Positions 1-9,191 of a stretch of 64,000 nucleotides of DNA are shown here, one piece after another. Where the stretch lies: contig NZ_FOWW01000007.1 of assembly GCF_900115565.1 (NCBI RefSeq), positions 1-64,000 on the forward strand, given 5' to 3'. The position numbers and the translations under genes are program-made. The notes under the pieces were generated by a model, which saw only the letters and a list, made by a program, of their open reading frames with translations, made no database searches and was not told the DNA's origin. The DNA is from Amycolatopsis arida. GTDB taxonomy: Bacteria > Actinomycetota > Actinomycetes > Mycobacteriales > Pseudonocardiaceae. Within the stretch, counting starts at the first letter, position 1. The number at the start of each line of letters is the position of its first letter.

Positions 1-345
1 CTCCCCACCCCGATCCGAAGCCGCTGTGCGGTCGGCGGTGCCGTGTCAAGGCACGCTTTCCCGCCTTGACACGGTGCCGACGACCGTCAACACAATCAGG
101 CTTCGGGGTGGGGACCACACCTGGGACGAGGTGCGGACCGCAACACCCGATGACGCGGTAACCCCGGCACGGGATGCACCCGCAGCGGGGATGCGAGATG
201 TGCCCGCGGCGCGACACCCGGCGCCGTGCACCCGTCGAGTTGTTCCCATCCCCCGAAAGGGATCCACAGATTTCGCGCGCACCGTCCCAACTTCCCGGGC
301 GGCGATACGCTGGAGCGGCTCGGCGACCCCCGGGGTGGGCGGGGC
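1..345 (+). repeat. Long structured intergenic repeat, copy A
   Basis: This is a non-coding element whose first 110 bases fold into nested hairpins. The inner stem GTGTCAAGGC/GCCTTGACAC (43-52/63-72) has a 10-base loop. It extends outward through imperfect pairs and closes with CCCCACCCCGA..GAAGCC (3-22) against GGCTTCGGGGTGGGG (99-113). A diverged second copy lies at 32613-32993 and shares the hairpin, the middle segment (GACGAGGTGCGGACC) and the 3' block. That block holds GTTGTTCCCAT (239), TCCACAG (263) and CGATACGCTGG (303), then a G/C block. The copy may begin before the window. Function is unknown; a transcribed structured RNA or a non-autonomous mobile repeat would both fit. Confidence 0.7.
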
Positions 346-413
346 CGCACCCTCCCCGCGGCTGGGCGGGGTGCACCCTCCCGCGTCCCCTTCTGAGGCC
401 GGCAGTGTCTGAC

Positions 414-492
414 GGGGTGGGGCTCGCCTCAAGGGCGCCTTCGGCGTCGCTGCGCGATTCGCTTCGCTCACCCTTGACCCGAGCCCCACCCC
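414..492. terminator. Long inverted repeat, probable terminator hairpin
   Basis: GGGGTGGGGCTCG (414-426) pairs perfectly with CGAGCCCCACCCC (480-492). Inside it TCAAGGG (429-435) pairs with CCCTTGA (471-477). The hairpin lies downstream of copy A of the structured repeat and beyond the 3' end of the haem operon, so it could stop transcription from either side. There is no U-tract, as is usual in high-G+C actinomycetes. Confidence 0.5.
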
Positions 493-653
493 GCACAGGA
501 CCGGCAAGGACGAAGGGGACGGGGGCAAACCAAGGCCACGCCACGCCTCGGGGTGCTGCCTGCGCGCCTGTCGGACCATGGCGTCCCACGGGCGGCACAG
601 GCTGGCGAGCCCGGTGAGCGACGCGGCAGTCGCGCACCTCCGGCTCCAACATG

Positions 654-736
654 GAACTCGTGGTCCGGAAGGAAGAACTCACCGTCCCGGACGTAGAACT
701 CGCCGTCTGGAACGTGGAACTCGCGGTCTCGGGCGG
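654..736. repeat. 21-bp tandem repeat array, four units
   Basis: Four degenerate units begin at 654, 675, 696 and 717, each starting GAACTC, with an exact 21-base period. The array ends 15 bases before the stop codon of hemB, which is transcribed toward it. Read on the plus strand the units would encode heptads of the form ELxV, but no start signal or ORF context supports translation. Confidence 0.75.
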
Positions 737-750
737 GCGACAGGTCCGGG

Positions 751-1728
751 TTACAGCCAGGTGGCGGCTTCGGCGGCCCAGTAGGTGAGGATCAGGTCGG
801 CGCCGGCACGGCGGATCGAGGTGAGCACCTCGAGCACGGTGCCCCTGCGGTCCACCCAGCCGTTCGCGGCGGCGGCCTCGACCATCGCGTACTCGCCGGA
901 GATGTTGTACGCCGCGACCGGCACGGGCGACGCCTCCGCCGCGGCGCGCACCACGTCCAGGTACGCCAGCGCCGGCTTGACCATCACCATGTCGGCGCCC
1001 TCGGCGACGTCCAGCTCGATCTCCCGCAGCGCCTCGCGCGCGTTGGCGGGGTCCTGCTGGTAGGTCTTGCGGTCGCCGGTGAGCTGCGAGTCCACCGCCT
1101 CGCGGAAGGGGCCGTAGAACGCGCTGGCGTACTTGGCCGAGTAGGCCAGGATGCCGACGTCGGCGTAGTCGGCGTCGTCGAGCGCCCGCCGGATGACCCC
1201 CACCTGGCCGTCCATCATCCCGCTCGGCCCGAGCAGGTGCGCGCCCGCCTCGGCCTGCGCCAGCGCCATCCGCGCGTACCGCTCGAGCGTGGCGTCGTTG
1301 TCCACCCGGCCCCGCTCGTCGAGCACGCCGCAGTGCCCGTGGTCGGTGAACTCGTCCAGGCAGGTGTCGGCCATGAGCACGGTGTCGTCGCCCAGCTCGG
1401 CCCGCAGGTCGCGCAGCGCGACGTTGAGGACGCCCCGCTCGTCGGTGCCGCCCGACCCGATGGCGTCCCTGGTGCTGGGCACGCCGAACACCATCAGCCC
1501 GCCGACCCCGGCCCGCACGGCCTCGACCGCCGCCTTGCGCAGCGAGTCGCGGGTGTGCTGGACGACGCCGGGCATGCTGGCGATGGGCCGCGGGGCGCCG
1601 GCGGCTTCGGCGGCCTCGCTGACGAACAGCGGCAGGATCAGCTGGCGCGGCGTGAGCGTGGTCTCGCTGACCAGGCGCCGCATGGCCGGGGTGACGCGCA
1701 ACCGGCGCGGGCGATGCTCGGGGAACAC
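751..1728 (-). CDS. hemB: Delta-aminolevulinic acid dehydratase (porphobilinogen synthase)
   Basis: Condenses two 5-aminolevulinate molecules to porphobilinogen, the second common step of haem and corrinoid synthesis, in the cytoplasm. With the GTG at 1728 the protein is 325 residues, the normal family length. The Schiff-base lysines lie in YSAKYAS (K199) and MVKPA (K251). The metal site reads [11 protein letters not shown], so two of the three classical zinc cysteines are kept (C123, C133) and the middle one is Asp. An upstream in-frame GTG at 1776 would add 16 residues and overlap the preceding gene. It is the last gene of the rex-hem operon; a 21-bp repeat array follows it. Confidence 0.95.
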   Translation of the reverse strand: MFPEHRPRRLRVTPAMRRLVSETTLTPRQLILPLFVSEAAEAAGAPRPIASMPGVVQHTRDSLRKAAVEAVRAGVGGLMVFGVPSTRDAIGSGGTDERGVLNVALRDLRAELGDDTVLMADTCLDEFTDHGHCGVLDERGRVDNDATLERYARMALAQAEAGAHLLGPSGMMDGQVGVIRRALDDADYADVGILAYSAKYASAFYGPFREAVDSQLTGDRKTYQQDPANAREALREIELDVAEGADMVMVKPALAYLDVVRAAAEASPVPVAAYNISGEYAMVEAAAANGWVDRRGTVLEVLTSIRRAGADLILTYWAAEAATWL

Positions 1729-1759
1729 GCCGACGACCGTACTCCCGCCCGGCGGGCCC

Positions 1760-2164
1760 TCACGCGACGGCCACACCGTAGGCGGTGGTCAGCATCGCGG
1801 CGGCCAGCAGCACCGCCCCGACCACGGTGACCGTGTTCCCCACGGACCACCTCCCCGCCCGCCCCGGCGCCAGGTTCAGGAAGAACCCGCCGGACTGCGC
1901 GAGGATGCCGACCAGCAGCAGGACGCACACCACCCAGCGCGCCGCCTCCCCCAACCCGCTGGCGGACACGAACGCCAACGTCGCCAGCGCGAGCACCAGC
2001 AGCACCCCGGCGTGCGCGTGCCCGGCCCGGAAGTAGGCGCGCTGCCGGTCGGTGAGCTTCCCGCGGTGCAGCAGGCTCAGCAGCGCGTAGCCCCCGTACA
2101 TCACGGTGGGCAGCGAGACGAGCGCGATCACGACGAACAGCTGGACGGGTCCCTCGAGTGTCAT
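1760..2164 (-). CDS. Small four-helix integral membrane protein of the haem cluster
   Basis: A 134-residue protein of unknown function with four clear hydrophobic segments (about residues 5-27, 45-65, 70-92 and 105-130). A histidine motif FRAGHAHAG sits at the start of the second. The ATG at 2164 is chosen over an upstream ATG at 2188 because hydrophobic sequence begins right after it. A comparable membrane protein gene follows hemB in mycobacteria (Rv0513, from memory), so a link to haem or respiration is plausible but unproven. The stop lies 31 bases before the chosen hemB start. Confidence 0.7.
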   Translation of the reverse strand: MTLEGPVQLFVVIALVSLPTVMYGGYALLSLLHRGKLTDRQRAYFRAGHAHAGVLLVLALATLAFVSASGLGEAARWVVCVLLLVGILAQSGGFFLNLAPGRAGRWSVGNTVTVVGAVLLAAAMLTTAYGVAVA

Positions 2165-2215
2165 ACCCGAATGATAACACCGTTTCAAAACCTTGGCACC
2201 CGCACACCGCGCACG

Positions 2216-2261
2216 CCATGAAGGCCACCTTCATGGCGTCGAACGCACGGAAGGTGGCCTT
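2216..2261. terminator. Alternative-pairing hairpin after the hemD-like gene
   Basis: CCATGAAGG/CCTTCATGG (2216-2224/2228-2236) forms a tight 9-bp hairpin. The overlapping AAGGCCACCTT (2221-2231) instead pairs perfectly with AAGGTGGCCTT (2251-2261). The two folds exclude each other. The site lies 58 bases beyond the stop of the hemD fusion gene and is a likely terminator or attenuator. Confidence 0.5.
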
Positions 2262-2318
2262 GATGGCGCGTCGCGTAGCGGGGGGCCAGGGGGCCTTGGT
2301 GGCCGGGCTGCCGGGACG

Positions 2319-3851
2319 TCAGGAGCGGCGGGCGCGCTTGGCCTTGCGCGGGGGCGGCAGGGCGCCCTCGGCGCGCAGCCGGGCCGCGTGCTCGGCCAGC
2401 GCGTCCACCAGCTCGATCACGTTCGGCTGCTCCGGCTGCACGTCCACCCGCAGCCCGAACTCGGTCGCGGTCTCCGCGGTCTTCGGGCCGATGCACGCCA
2501 CCAGGGTGCGGGCGTGCGGCTTGCCGGCGATCCCGACCAGGTTCCGCACGGTGGACGACGAGGTGAAGCACACCGCGTCGAACCCGCCGGTCTTGATCAT
2601 CTCGCGGGTCTCGGCCGGCGGCGGCGCGGCCCGCACGGTCCGGTACGCCGTCACGTCGTCGATCTCCCAACCACGGTCGCGCAGCCCGGCGGCCAGCGTC
2701 TCGGTGGCGATGTCGGCCCGCGGCAGCAGCACCCGGTCGACCGGGTCGAGCACGTCGTCGTAGGGCGGGAACTCGGCGAGCAGCCCCTCGCTGGACTGCT
2801 CCCCCGACGGCACCAGCTCGGGGATGATCCCGAACGAGCGCACCTTCGCCGCGGTGGACTCGCCCACGCAGGCGATCTTCACGCCGGAGAACGCCCGCGC
2901 GTCCAGCCCGAACTCGGCGAACTTCTCCCACACCGCGCGCACCGCGTTGGTGGAGGTGAACACGATCCACTGGTACCGGCCGTCGACGAGCCCCTTCACC
3001 GCGCGCTCCATCTGCGCCGGGCTGCGCGGCGGCTCCACCGAGATCGTCGGCACCTCGTGCGAGGTCGCGCCGTGGCTGCGCAGCCGCTCGGCCATGTCGC
3101 CGGCCTGCTCCTTGGTCCGCGGCACCAGCACCTTCCACCCGTACAGCGCGCGGGACTCCCACCAGGACAGCTTCGACCGGACGCCGGCGGCCTCGCCGAC
3201 GGTCACCACGAGCGGACCGACCAGCTCGCCGGCGTCGGCGGCGAGCGAGGCCAGCGTGGTGTCCACCGTGCGCTGGGTGTTGATCGTGCCGTTGCTGGTC
3301 ACCGCGACCGGGGTCTGCGCCGCGAGACCGTGCTCGACCAGCGCGGACGCCGCCTCGGCGAGGTGGCTGGACGTCGCGTGCAGCACGATCGGGCCGGGCG
3401 CGCCGGCCAGCCCGGCCCAGTCCACATCGGAGCGCACGTCCACCTCGACGTGGGTGCCGCCGAGCGCGATGCCCGCGTAGGCGGGGACCGCGACACCGGG
3501 CGACACCCCGGGCACGACGTCGAACACGGCGCTGCTCTTGGCCACGGCCTGCACCTCGGCCACCACGGCCGGCTGGGTCAGCGGGTCGCCGGCCACCAGG
3601 CGCAGCACCAGGCGCCCGGCCTTGGCCTCGGCGGCGAGGTCCTTGGCGACGTCACCGGGCTCGCCGACGGCGGGTCGCACCTCCGCGTCGGCGCCGGCGT
3701 GGGCGAGCGCCCCGGACGGCACGTCGGGGTCGGTCACCACCAGCTCGGCCTTGGCCAGCAACTCCTGGGCACGGACGGTCAGCAGACCGGCGTCGCCGGG
3801 GCCCGAGCCCACGAAGGCGACGCGCCCAGTGCTCTTTCGTGCGCGGGTCAT
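2319..3851 (-). CDS. hemD: CobA-like/HemD fusion: uroporphyrinogen-III synthase with N-terminal methyltransferase-type domain
   Basis: A 510-residue two-domain protein. Residues about 10-250 resemble SAM-dependent uroporphyrinogen-III C-methyltransferase (VGSGPGDAGLL, VPGVSPGVAVPAYAGI). The usual GDPFxFGRGGEE loop is degraded to GDPLTQP, so methyltransferase activity is uncertain. Residues about 258-490 are uroporphyrinogen-III synthase (VLVPRTKEQAG, FTSTNAV, FTSSSTV), which cyclises hydroxymethylbilane. The same fusion is usual in actinobacterial hem operons. It starts 65 bases after hemC and is followed by a hairpin. The basic tail (KAKRARRS) has no assigned role. Confidence 0.9.
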   Translation of the reverse strand: MTRARKSTGRVAFVGSGPGDAGLLTVRAQELLAKAELVVTDPDVPSGALAHAGADAEVRPAVGEPGDVAKDLAAEAKAGRLVLRLVAGDPLTQPAVVAEVQAVAKSSAVFDVVPGVSPGVAVPAYAGIALGGTHVEVDVRSDVDWAGLAGAPGPIVLHATSSHLAEAASALVEHGLAAQTPVAVTSNGTINTQRTVDTTLASLAADAGELVGPLVVTVGEAAGVRSKLSWWESRALYGWKVLVPRTKEQAGDMAERLRSHGATSHEVPTISVEPPRSPAQMERAVKGLVDGRYQWIVFTSTNAVRAVWEKFAEFGLDARAFSGVKIACVGESTAAKVRSFGIIPELVPSGEQSSEGLLAEFPPYDDVLDPVDRVLLPRADIATETLAAGLRDRGWEIDDVTAYRTVRAAPPPAETREMIKTGGFDAVCFTSSSTVRNLVGIAGKPHARTLVACIGPKTAETATEFGLRVDVQPEQPNVIELVDALAEHAARLRAEGALPPPRKAKRARRS

Positions 3852-3916
3852 CTGTGTGTTTCTCCTCGTCAGCGGCCGTGGCGAAGGCAGGCCGTTCCTT
3901 GCAGTGGGCTTGTTCG

Positions 3917-4873
3917 TCAGCGCGGCGTGCGCCCCGGGCCGGGCAGCGCCCGAGCGCCGAGGTCGAGCAGCTCGGCGGCCAGATCCCGGCCGAGCCGCTC
4001 CGCCTCGCTCTTCTCGGCGACGGCCGAGGCCCGCAGGAGGTGCACCGGTTCCTCCGCGAACCCGGTGGCGGCCACCCCGCGCAGCGACACGCGCTCCACC
4101 ACGGAGCCATGCTCGTCGAGGTCCTCCACCACCTCGGCCAGCGCGCCGACGGGTGCGCTGCAGCCCGCCTCGAGCGCGGCCAGCATGGCGCGCTCGGCGG
4201 TCACCGCCACCCTGGTCACTTCGTCGTCCACGATGGAGCGAAGAAGGTGTTCGATGTCCACGTCGTCGACGCGGGTCTCCACCGCCAGCGCGCCCTGGGC
4301 GGGCGCGGGCAGCATCTGGATCGGGTCCAGCGTCTCGGTGATCTCGGCCAGCCGGTCCACCCTGGCCAGCCCGGCGCGGGCCAGCACGACGGCGTCCAGC
4401 TCACCGCTGGTGACCCTGCCGATCCGGGTGTCGATGTTGCCGCGGATCGGCACCACCTCCAGGCCGAGGCCGAGCGCGCGTAGCTGCGCGATCCGCCGGG
4501 GCGATCCGGTGCCGACGGTCGAGCCCGGCGGCAGCTCGCCCAGGGTCAGCCCGTCGCGGGCGATCAGCGCGTCGCGCGGGTCGCCACGGGGCGGCACCGC
4601 GGCGAGCACGATGCCGTCCTCCGGCGCGGTCGGCAGGTCCTTGTAGGAGTGCACGGCCACGTCGACCTGCTTGGTCACCAGCGCCTCGCGCAGCGCGGAG
4701 GTGAACACCCCGACACCGATCTCGGCGATGGGCGCGCTGGACCGGTCGCCGGGGGTGGTGACCTTCACGATCTCCACCCGCTCCCCGGCCCGCTCCAGCA
4801 GCGTCGCGATGGTGCCGGTCTGGGCGAGGGCGAGCTTGCTGCCTCTCGTCCCGATCCGGATGGTCCTGGTCAT
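3917..4873 (-). CDS. hemC: Porphobilinogen deaminase (hydroxymethylbilane synthase)
   Basis: Polymerises four porphobilinogens to hydroxymethylbilane, the substrate of the next gene's product. The 318-residue length is normal. The family signature [10 protein letters not shown] supplies the dipyrromethane-cofactor cysteine C238. The catalytic aspartate is D79 in HSYKDLPT, where many homologues have HSLKDLPT. The ATG overlaps the hemA stop as ATGA, indicating translational coupling. Confidence 0.96.
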   Translation of the reverse strand: MTRTIRIGTRGSKLALAQTGTIATLLERAGERVEIVKVTTPGDRSSAPIAEIGVGVFTSALREALVTKQVDVAVHSYKDLPTAPEDGIVLAAVPPRGDPRDALIARDGLTLGELPPGSTVGTGSPRRIAQLRALGLGLEVVPIRGNIDTRIGRVTSGELDAVVLARAGLARVDRLAEITETLDPIQMLPAPAQGALAVETRVDDVDIEHLLRSIVDDEVTRVAVTAERAMLAALEAGCSAPVGALAEVVEDLDEHGSVVERVSLRGVAATGFAEEPVHLLRASAVAEKSEAERLGRDLAAELLDLGARALPGPGRTPR

Positions 4874-6234
4874 TCGGCTTCACCGTCCACAGGCGACGGC
4901 CCGTTGCGGATGCCGCGCTGGTCGATCTGGTCGTGCTTGGCACCCGCGGCGACGCTGGACACCGCGGCCGGGGCCTGCGGGTCGAGGCCGAACAGCTCGC
5001 GCAGCGCGTTGGCGTAGTCCGTGCCGGCGGTCTCGGCGGCGAGTTGCTTGACCCGCACCGTCGGTGCGTGCAGCAGCTTGTCCACCACGCGGCGGACCGT
5101 GCGGGCGAGCTCGTCACGGACGTCGGTGTCGAGGTCGGGCAGCCGGTTGTCCAGCCGCAGCAGCTCGGCGTCGACCACCTCGGCGGCCCGCCGGCGCAGC
5201 GCGGTGACCGTCGGCGTCACCTCGGCGCTGCGCTGCCCGGCGAGGTAGGCGCGCACCTCGTCGAGGATGATCCCGGCGGCCCGCGCGGTCTGCTTGGCGG
5301 TGCTGGTGTCGCCCTCGGCGTCCATCCTGCGGCGGACGGTCTCCAGGTCCACCAGCGTGACCCCGGCGTGGTCGGCCACGGCGGGGTCCACGTCCCGGGG
5401 CAGCCCGAGGTCGCAGATCACCAGCGGCCGCCCGGCCCGCGCCGGGACGTGCTCGGGCAGCAGCACGGCGCCTTGCGCCCCGGTGCAGGCCACCACGACG
5501 TCGGCGGCGGCGACGGCGCTCGCCAGCTCGGCCATCGGCACCGCGGAGGCCGGCACGCCCTGCTCGGCGCAGGCGGCGGCCAGCCGCTCGGCGTTGGCCT
5601 CGGTGCGGTTGGCGACGATGACGCCGCCGACCCCCGCCTTGCGCAGCTGTGCCGCGGCGAGCGCGCCCATCGACCCGGCGCCGACGATCAGTGCCCGCCG
5701 GCCGGCGAGGTCGCCGGCGGCGGCCAGCGCCTCGGACACCACCGACGCGCCCAGCGCGCCGAGGCCGGTCTCGGTGTGCACCCGCTTGCCGACCCGCAGC
5801 GTGGACTGGATCAGCTCGTGCAGCGTGCGGCCGACGGTGCCGGCCTCGCGCGCGGTGGCGTAGGCGGCCCGCACCTGGCCGAGGATCTGCGTCTCCCCGA
5901 CGACCATCGAGTCGAGCCCGGCCGCGACGGAGAACACGTGCTCGACCGCGGCGCCCGCGTAGTGCACGTACAGGTTGTCGTACAGCGCGGCGGGCTCCAG
6001 CCCGGCCTGCCGGCCGAGCACGTCGACCGCGTCGGCGAGCCCGCCGTGGAACGTCTCCACCACCGCGTAGACCTCGATGCGGTTGCAGGTCGAGACGACC
6101 ATCACCTCACCGATGTGCGGCGCCTGCTGCAGCTCGTGCAGCACCTTCGTCAGCTCGGCCGCGGGCACCGCGACCCGCTCCAGGGTCGCCAGGTCGGCCG
6201 TGCGGTGCGAAAGCCCGATGACCAGCACGCTCAT
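4870..6234 (-). CDS. hemA: Glutamyl-tRNA reductase
   Basis: NADPH-dependent reduction of glutamyl-tRNA to glutamate semialdehyde, the committed step of the C5 haem pathway. The protein is 454 residues. The nucleophilic cysteine C50 lies in [11 protein letters not shown]. An NADPH-binding Rossmann motif (IVGAGSMG) lies near residue 185, and a C-terminal dimerisation helix region follows. It starts 57 bases after rex and overlaps hemC by four bases, so rex-hemA-hemC-hemD is one transcription unit. In Streptomyces the equivalent operon is repressed by Rex. Confidence 0.96.
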   Translation of the reverse strand: MSVLVIGLSHRTADLATLERVAVPAAELTKVLHELQQAPHIGEVMVVSTCNRIEVYAVVETFHGGLADAVDVLGRQAGLEPAALYDNLYVHYAGAAVEHVFSVAAGLDSMVVGETQILGQVRAAYATAREAGTVGRTLHELIQSTLRVGKRVHTETGLGALGASVVSEALAAAGDLAGRRALIVGAGSMGALAAAQLRKAGVGGVIVANRTEANAERLAAACAEQGVPASAVPMAELASAVAAADVVVACTGAQGAVLLPEHVPARAGRPLVICDLGLPRDVDPAVADHAGVTLVDLETVRRRMDAEGDTSTAKQTARAAGIILDEVRAYLAGQRSAEVTPTVTALRRRAAEVVDAELLRLDNRLPDLDTDVRDELARTVRRVVDKLLHAPTVRVKQLAAETAGTDYANALRELFGLDPQAPAAVSSVAAGAKHDQIDQRGIRNGPSPVDGEAE

Positions 6235-6291
6235 GCCCGCCCCCTCTCCACGGGACGGGCGCGGGCCGCCGGTCGGAGCCCGGTTCGCCGG

Positions 6292-7206
6292 TCACCGCTC
6301 ACTGCGCACCACCATTCCATCGGCCACTCGGTCCAGCCTCGAGTCGCTCCCGCCCGCCGGTCGGGCCCCGTTGGGGGACTCGCCGTTGGCCGCGCCGGCC
6401 GCCGCCGCGATGTCCGCGCGCCTGGCCACGTGGAAGGACAGGATCTGCAGCTCGACGGCCAGATCCACCTTCCGCACCTCGACGTGCTCGGGCACCTGCA
6501 GCACCACGGGGGCGAAGTTCAGGATGCACTGCACGCCGCCGGCCACCAACCGGTCGCACACCGACTGCGCCGCGGTCGGCGGCGTGGCGATGACGCCGAT
6601 GGAGATCTGCCGCTCGGCGCACACCTTGGGGATGTCGTCCAGGTGTGACACCGGCAGCCCGCCCACCGGCACGCCGATCAGGTCGGGGTCGACGTCGAAC
6701 AGTGCCTCCACCGGGAAGCCCCGGCCGGGAAAGCCACCATAATTTGCCAACGCGTGACCCAGGTTCCCGATTCCCACCACGGCCACCTTGTGCTGCCGGG
6801 TGAGGCCGAGGGTGCGCTCGATGTGGTTGACGAGCACGGCGACGTCGTAGCCGACCCCGCGGGTGCCGTAGGAGCCGAGGTAGGAGAGGTCCTTGCGGAG
6901 CTTGGCCGAGTTCACCCCGGCCGCGGTGGACAGCTCCTCGCTGGAGACGGTGGTGGCGCCCTGGTCGGCCATGCCGGACAGGACCCGCAGGTAGACGGCG
7001 AGCCGGGCGACCGCAGCCTCGGGGATGGACTTCGCCTTGGCGACCTCGCCGACGCCGGCGGCGGCGTCCTCCACGGCCGGCATCTCGGCGGTGGGGGCGT
7101 TGTCGGCGTCCGGGGTGTTCGGGTCCCGGTGGGCTCGGCCACGTCGGCGTTGCGCGGGCTGTGCCCCGTTGCGCCGGGGCGGGCGGGCGTCCCGCTGTGC
7201 CACCAC
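6292..7206 (-). CDS. rex: Redox-sensing transcriptional repressor Rex
   Basis: Senses the NADH/NAD+ ratio and represses respiratory and haem genes. The GTG at 7206 is chosen because GAGGAGA precedes it by about six bases; the protein is then 304 residues. A winged-helix domain (residues about 60-130, with SIPEAAVARLAVYLR and SYGTRGVGY) is followed by a Rossmann domain (VVGIGNLGHAL, about 143-153). The N-terminal 50 residues and the C-terminal 25 are low-complexity extensions beyond the family core. A Rex operator lies about 130 bases upstream, so autoregulation is likely. Confidence 0.95.
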   Translation of the reverse strand: MVAQRDARPPRRNGAQPAQRRRGRAHRDPNTPDADNAPTAEMPAVEDAAAGVGEVAKAKSIPEAAVARLAVYLRVLSGMADQGATTVSSEELSTAAGVNSAKLRKDLSYLGSYGTRGVGYDVAVLVNHIERTLGLTRQHKVAVVGIGNLGHALANYGGFPGRGFPVEALFDVDPDLIGVPVGGLPVSHLDDIPKVCAERQISIGVIATPPTAAQSVCDRLVAGGVQCILNFAPVVLQVPEHVEVRKVDLAVELQILSFHVARRADIAAAAGAANGESPNGARPAGGSDSRLDRVADGMVVRSER

Positions 7207-7335
7207 GCTGGCTCTCCTCGTTCGGCCGGTCGCAACCGCCCGCGTTCGACGTTTTCCTACGTTCAACCCTTGACGTGGCGGGCGCGGGGGTGTTCGATAA
7301 CCGGCCGCCCAGGTCGTGGGGAATACGGTAGCCAT

Positions 7336-7353
7336 TTGTGAACGCAGGCACAA
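7336..7353 (-). promoter_or_regulatory. Rex operator (ROP) at the rex-hemACD promoter
   Basis: TTGTGAACGCAGGCACAA matches both half-sites of the known Rex consensus TTGTGAANNNNTTCACAA with exact 18-base spacing. On the minus strand TTGTGC, 17 bases, then TACCGT could be a -35/-10 pair. The operator would then overlap the -35 and spacer, a classical repression position. The promoter call is inference; the operator match is direct. Confidence 0.75.
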
Positions 7354-7430
7354 AGTCGCTGGTCGGAGACGCGACGAGGGCCACAGTGGAATCCGGCCAA
7401 CCGCGCCGGCAGGCCCGTTCGGCGCGCTCG

Positions 7431-8990
7431 TCACTCGGTCGTGAAGGTGACGGTGTGCCAGCCGGTGGCGCCGTCCGGTGCCGGGCTCGACCGTTCGCCG
7501 GTCTGGGTGTACCCGGTCGCGTCGACGGCCCGGCAGGCCACCCGGTGCCGCCCCGGTGGGACGTCCAGCTCGGCCCGCCACATGCGCCAGGTGTTCTCGT
7601 GCACGGCGGCGGCCAGCTCGGCCGGTTGCCACGGGCCGGGCTCGTGTGAATGGCGGTCCAGCCGGATCTCGACGCCGGTGATCCCGATCGTCGGCGCCCA
7701 CGCGACCCCGGCCACGGTGACCCGGCCGGCGGGCAGCGTCGCGGACCCGTCGGGGGTGTCGATGCGGGACTGGGTCTTGACCGGCGCGCGCTCGGCCCAG
7801 CCGCGGCTGAGCCAGTAGGCGTCGCGGGCGGCCCAGGTGGTGACCTCGATGTCGCGGACCCACTTGGTGGCCGACACGTAGCCATAGAGGCCCGGGACGA
7901 CCATCCGCGCCGGGAAGCCGTGCTCCAGCGGCAGCGGCTCGCCGTTCATGCCGATGGCCAGCAGCGCGCCGCGCGCGGGGTCGAGCACGGCGTCGACGGG
8001 GGTGCCGCAGGTCCAGCCGTCCTCGCTGGTGGACAGGAGCTGCTCGGCGCCGGGCCGGACGCCGGCCTCGCGGAGCAGGTCGGCCAGCGGCACGCCGAGG
8101 AAGTTCGCGGTGGAGACGTACGGGCCGCCGACGTCGTTGGACACGCAGGCCATGGTGATCGTGCGCTCGACCAGCGGGCGGGCGCGGATCGCGGCGTAGT
8201 CGAGGGTGAGCTCGCGGTCGACCATGCCGGAGATGCGCAGGGTCCAGTCCTCGGCGCGGACCCGCGGGACGACGAGCGCGGTGTCGATGCGGTAGAAGCG
8301 GTCGTTCGGGGTGAGGAAGGTGGGGGTGCCGAGGTCGGCGAAGTCGGCGCCCGGCGGGATCGCCGGCGCGGGGTCGGCCACGGCGAGGTCGCCGACGGCC
8401 GCGCGGGAGCCGGCGGCGTCCCGGCCGCCGCCGATCCACTGCCCAGCCAGCCCGGCGAGCCCCGCGCCGGCGGCGACGCCGCCCGCGCCGATCAGGAAGC
8501 CGCGCCGGTCGGTGGGCTCGAGGGTGCCGGGGTCGGTGGCGGGCTGGGCGCGCCGGTGCAGCGCGCGGAAGGTGAGCGCCCCGGCGACCAGGCTGGCCAG
8601 CGGGGCGAGGGCGGCGAGCTGACCGAGGTCGGGGCGGGTGAACACGGCGGCCACGGCCAGCGCGCCGAGCACGGTGATCACCACGAGGCCCGGTGTGGGT
8701 GACCGCCGGGACAGCAGGCCCGCGCCGATCGCGGCGAGCAGCAGGACCACTGCCATGCCGAGCAGCAACACGAGCTTGTCGTAGGTGCCGAACGCGCTGA
8801 CCGCGAAGTCCTTCAGCCAGGCGGGCGTGAGGTCGATGGCCGTCGCCCCGACCGCGACGACCGGCGAGGCGCCCGCGCCGACGAACGCGGCGACCAGGTG
8901 CCCGGCGGCGAGCGCCGCGGCCAGCGCGAGCACGCCGACCAGCGCGGCCGTGCGGGCCGGGAGGCGGGCGTCGTCCCCGAGGTCGGTCAT
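7431..8990 (-). CDS. Membrane-anchored sulfite-oxidase-family molybdopterin oxidoreductase
   Basis: About 519 residues. The N-terminal part holds four transmembrane helices. A twin-arginine-like stretch (DRRGFLIGAGG) with a fifth hydrophobic segment follows. The oxidoreductase molybdopterin domain then carries a candidate molybdenum-ligand cysteine in MACVSNDVGG, a VPGLYGY..KWV motif, and a C-terminal immunoglobulin-like dimerisation domain (about residues 430-515). The catalytic part is therefore expected outside the membrane. The ATG at 8990 is preferred; an in-frame ATG at 9011 would add seven residues. The natural substrate is unknown. It is convergent with nothing and divergent from the XRE gene. 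Confidence 0.88.
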   Translation of the reverse strand: MTDLGDDARLPARTAALVGVLALAAALAAGHLVAAFVGAGASPVVAVGATAIDLTPAWLKDFAVSAFGTYDKLVLLLGMAVVLLLAAIGAGLLSRRSPTPGLVVITVLGALAVAAVFTRPDLGQLAALAPLASLVAGALTFRALHRRAQPATDPGTLEPTDRRGFLIGAGGVAAGAGLAGLAGQWIGGGRDAAGSRAAVGDLAVADPAPAIPPGADFADLGTPTFLTPNDRFYRIDTALVVPRVRAEDWTLRISGMVDRELTLDYAAIRARPLVERTITMACVSNDVGGPYVSTANFLGVPLADLLREAGVRPGAEQLLSTSEDGWTCGTPVDAVLDPARGALLAIGMNGEPLPLEHGFPARMVVPGLYGYVSATKWVRDIEVTTWAARDAYWLSRGWAERAPVKTQSRIDTPDGSATLPAGRVTVAGVAWAPTIGITGVEIRLDRHSHEPGPWQPAELAAAVHENTWRMWRAELDVPPGRHRVACRAVDATGYTQTGERSSPAPDGATGWHTVTFTTE

Positions 8991-9191
8991 GCCTCCATGG
9001 TGGGCCGCCACGGCGGGTGTGGCGCGGCGTCGCGGCTTACGGGTGGCTTACGGCGGTTCTCGCGGCGCGGCGGCTCTCGCCGCGCGGCGGTTCTTGCGGA
9101 GAGTGAAAGGCCGCGGGGAGAGTGATCCCTTGGGGTGGATCCGTTGCGTCGCTGGCGATTCCGACGGGTGGCCCGGATTACTTTTGCTCGC

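Noticed and set aside
2193-4646. An 817-codon plus-strand open frame
   Set aside because: It is antisense to hemD and hemC and is His/Arg/Gly-rich, typical of a high-G+C shadow frame.
4933-6648. A 571-codon plus-strand open frame
   Set aside because: Antisense to hemA and part of rex, with no domain.
6292-8439. A 715-codon open frame covering rex and the region upstream
   Set aside because: The N-terminal two thirds are antisense to the molybdopterin oxidoreductase and of Arg/Pro-rich shadow composition; Rex starts at the GTG at 7206 with a good ribosome site.
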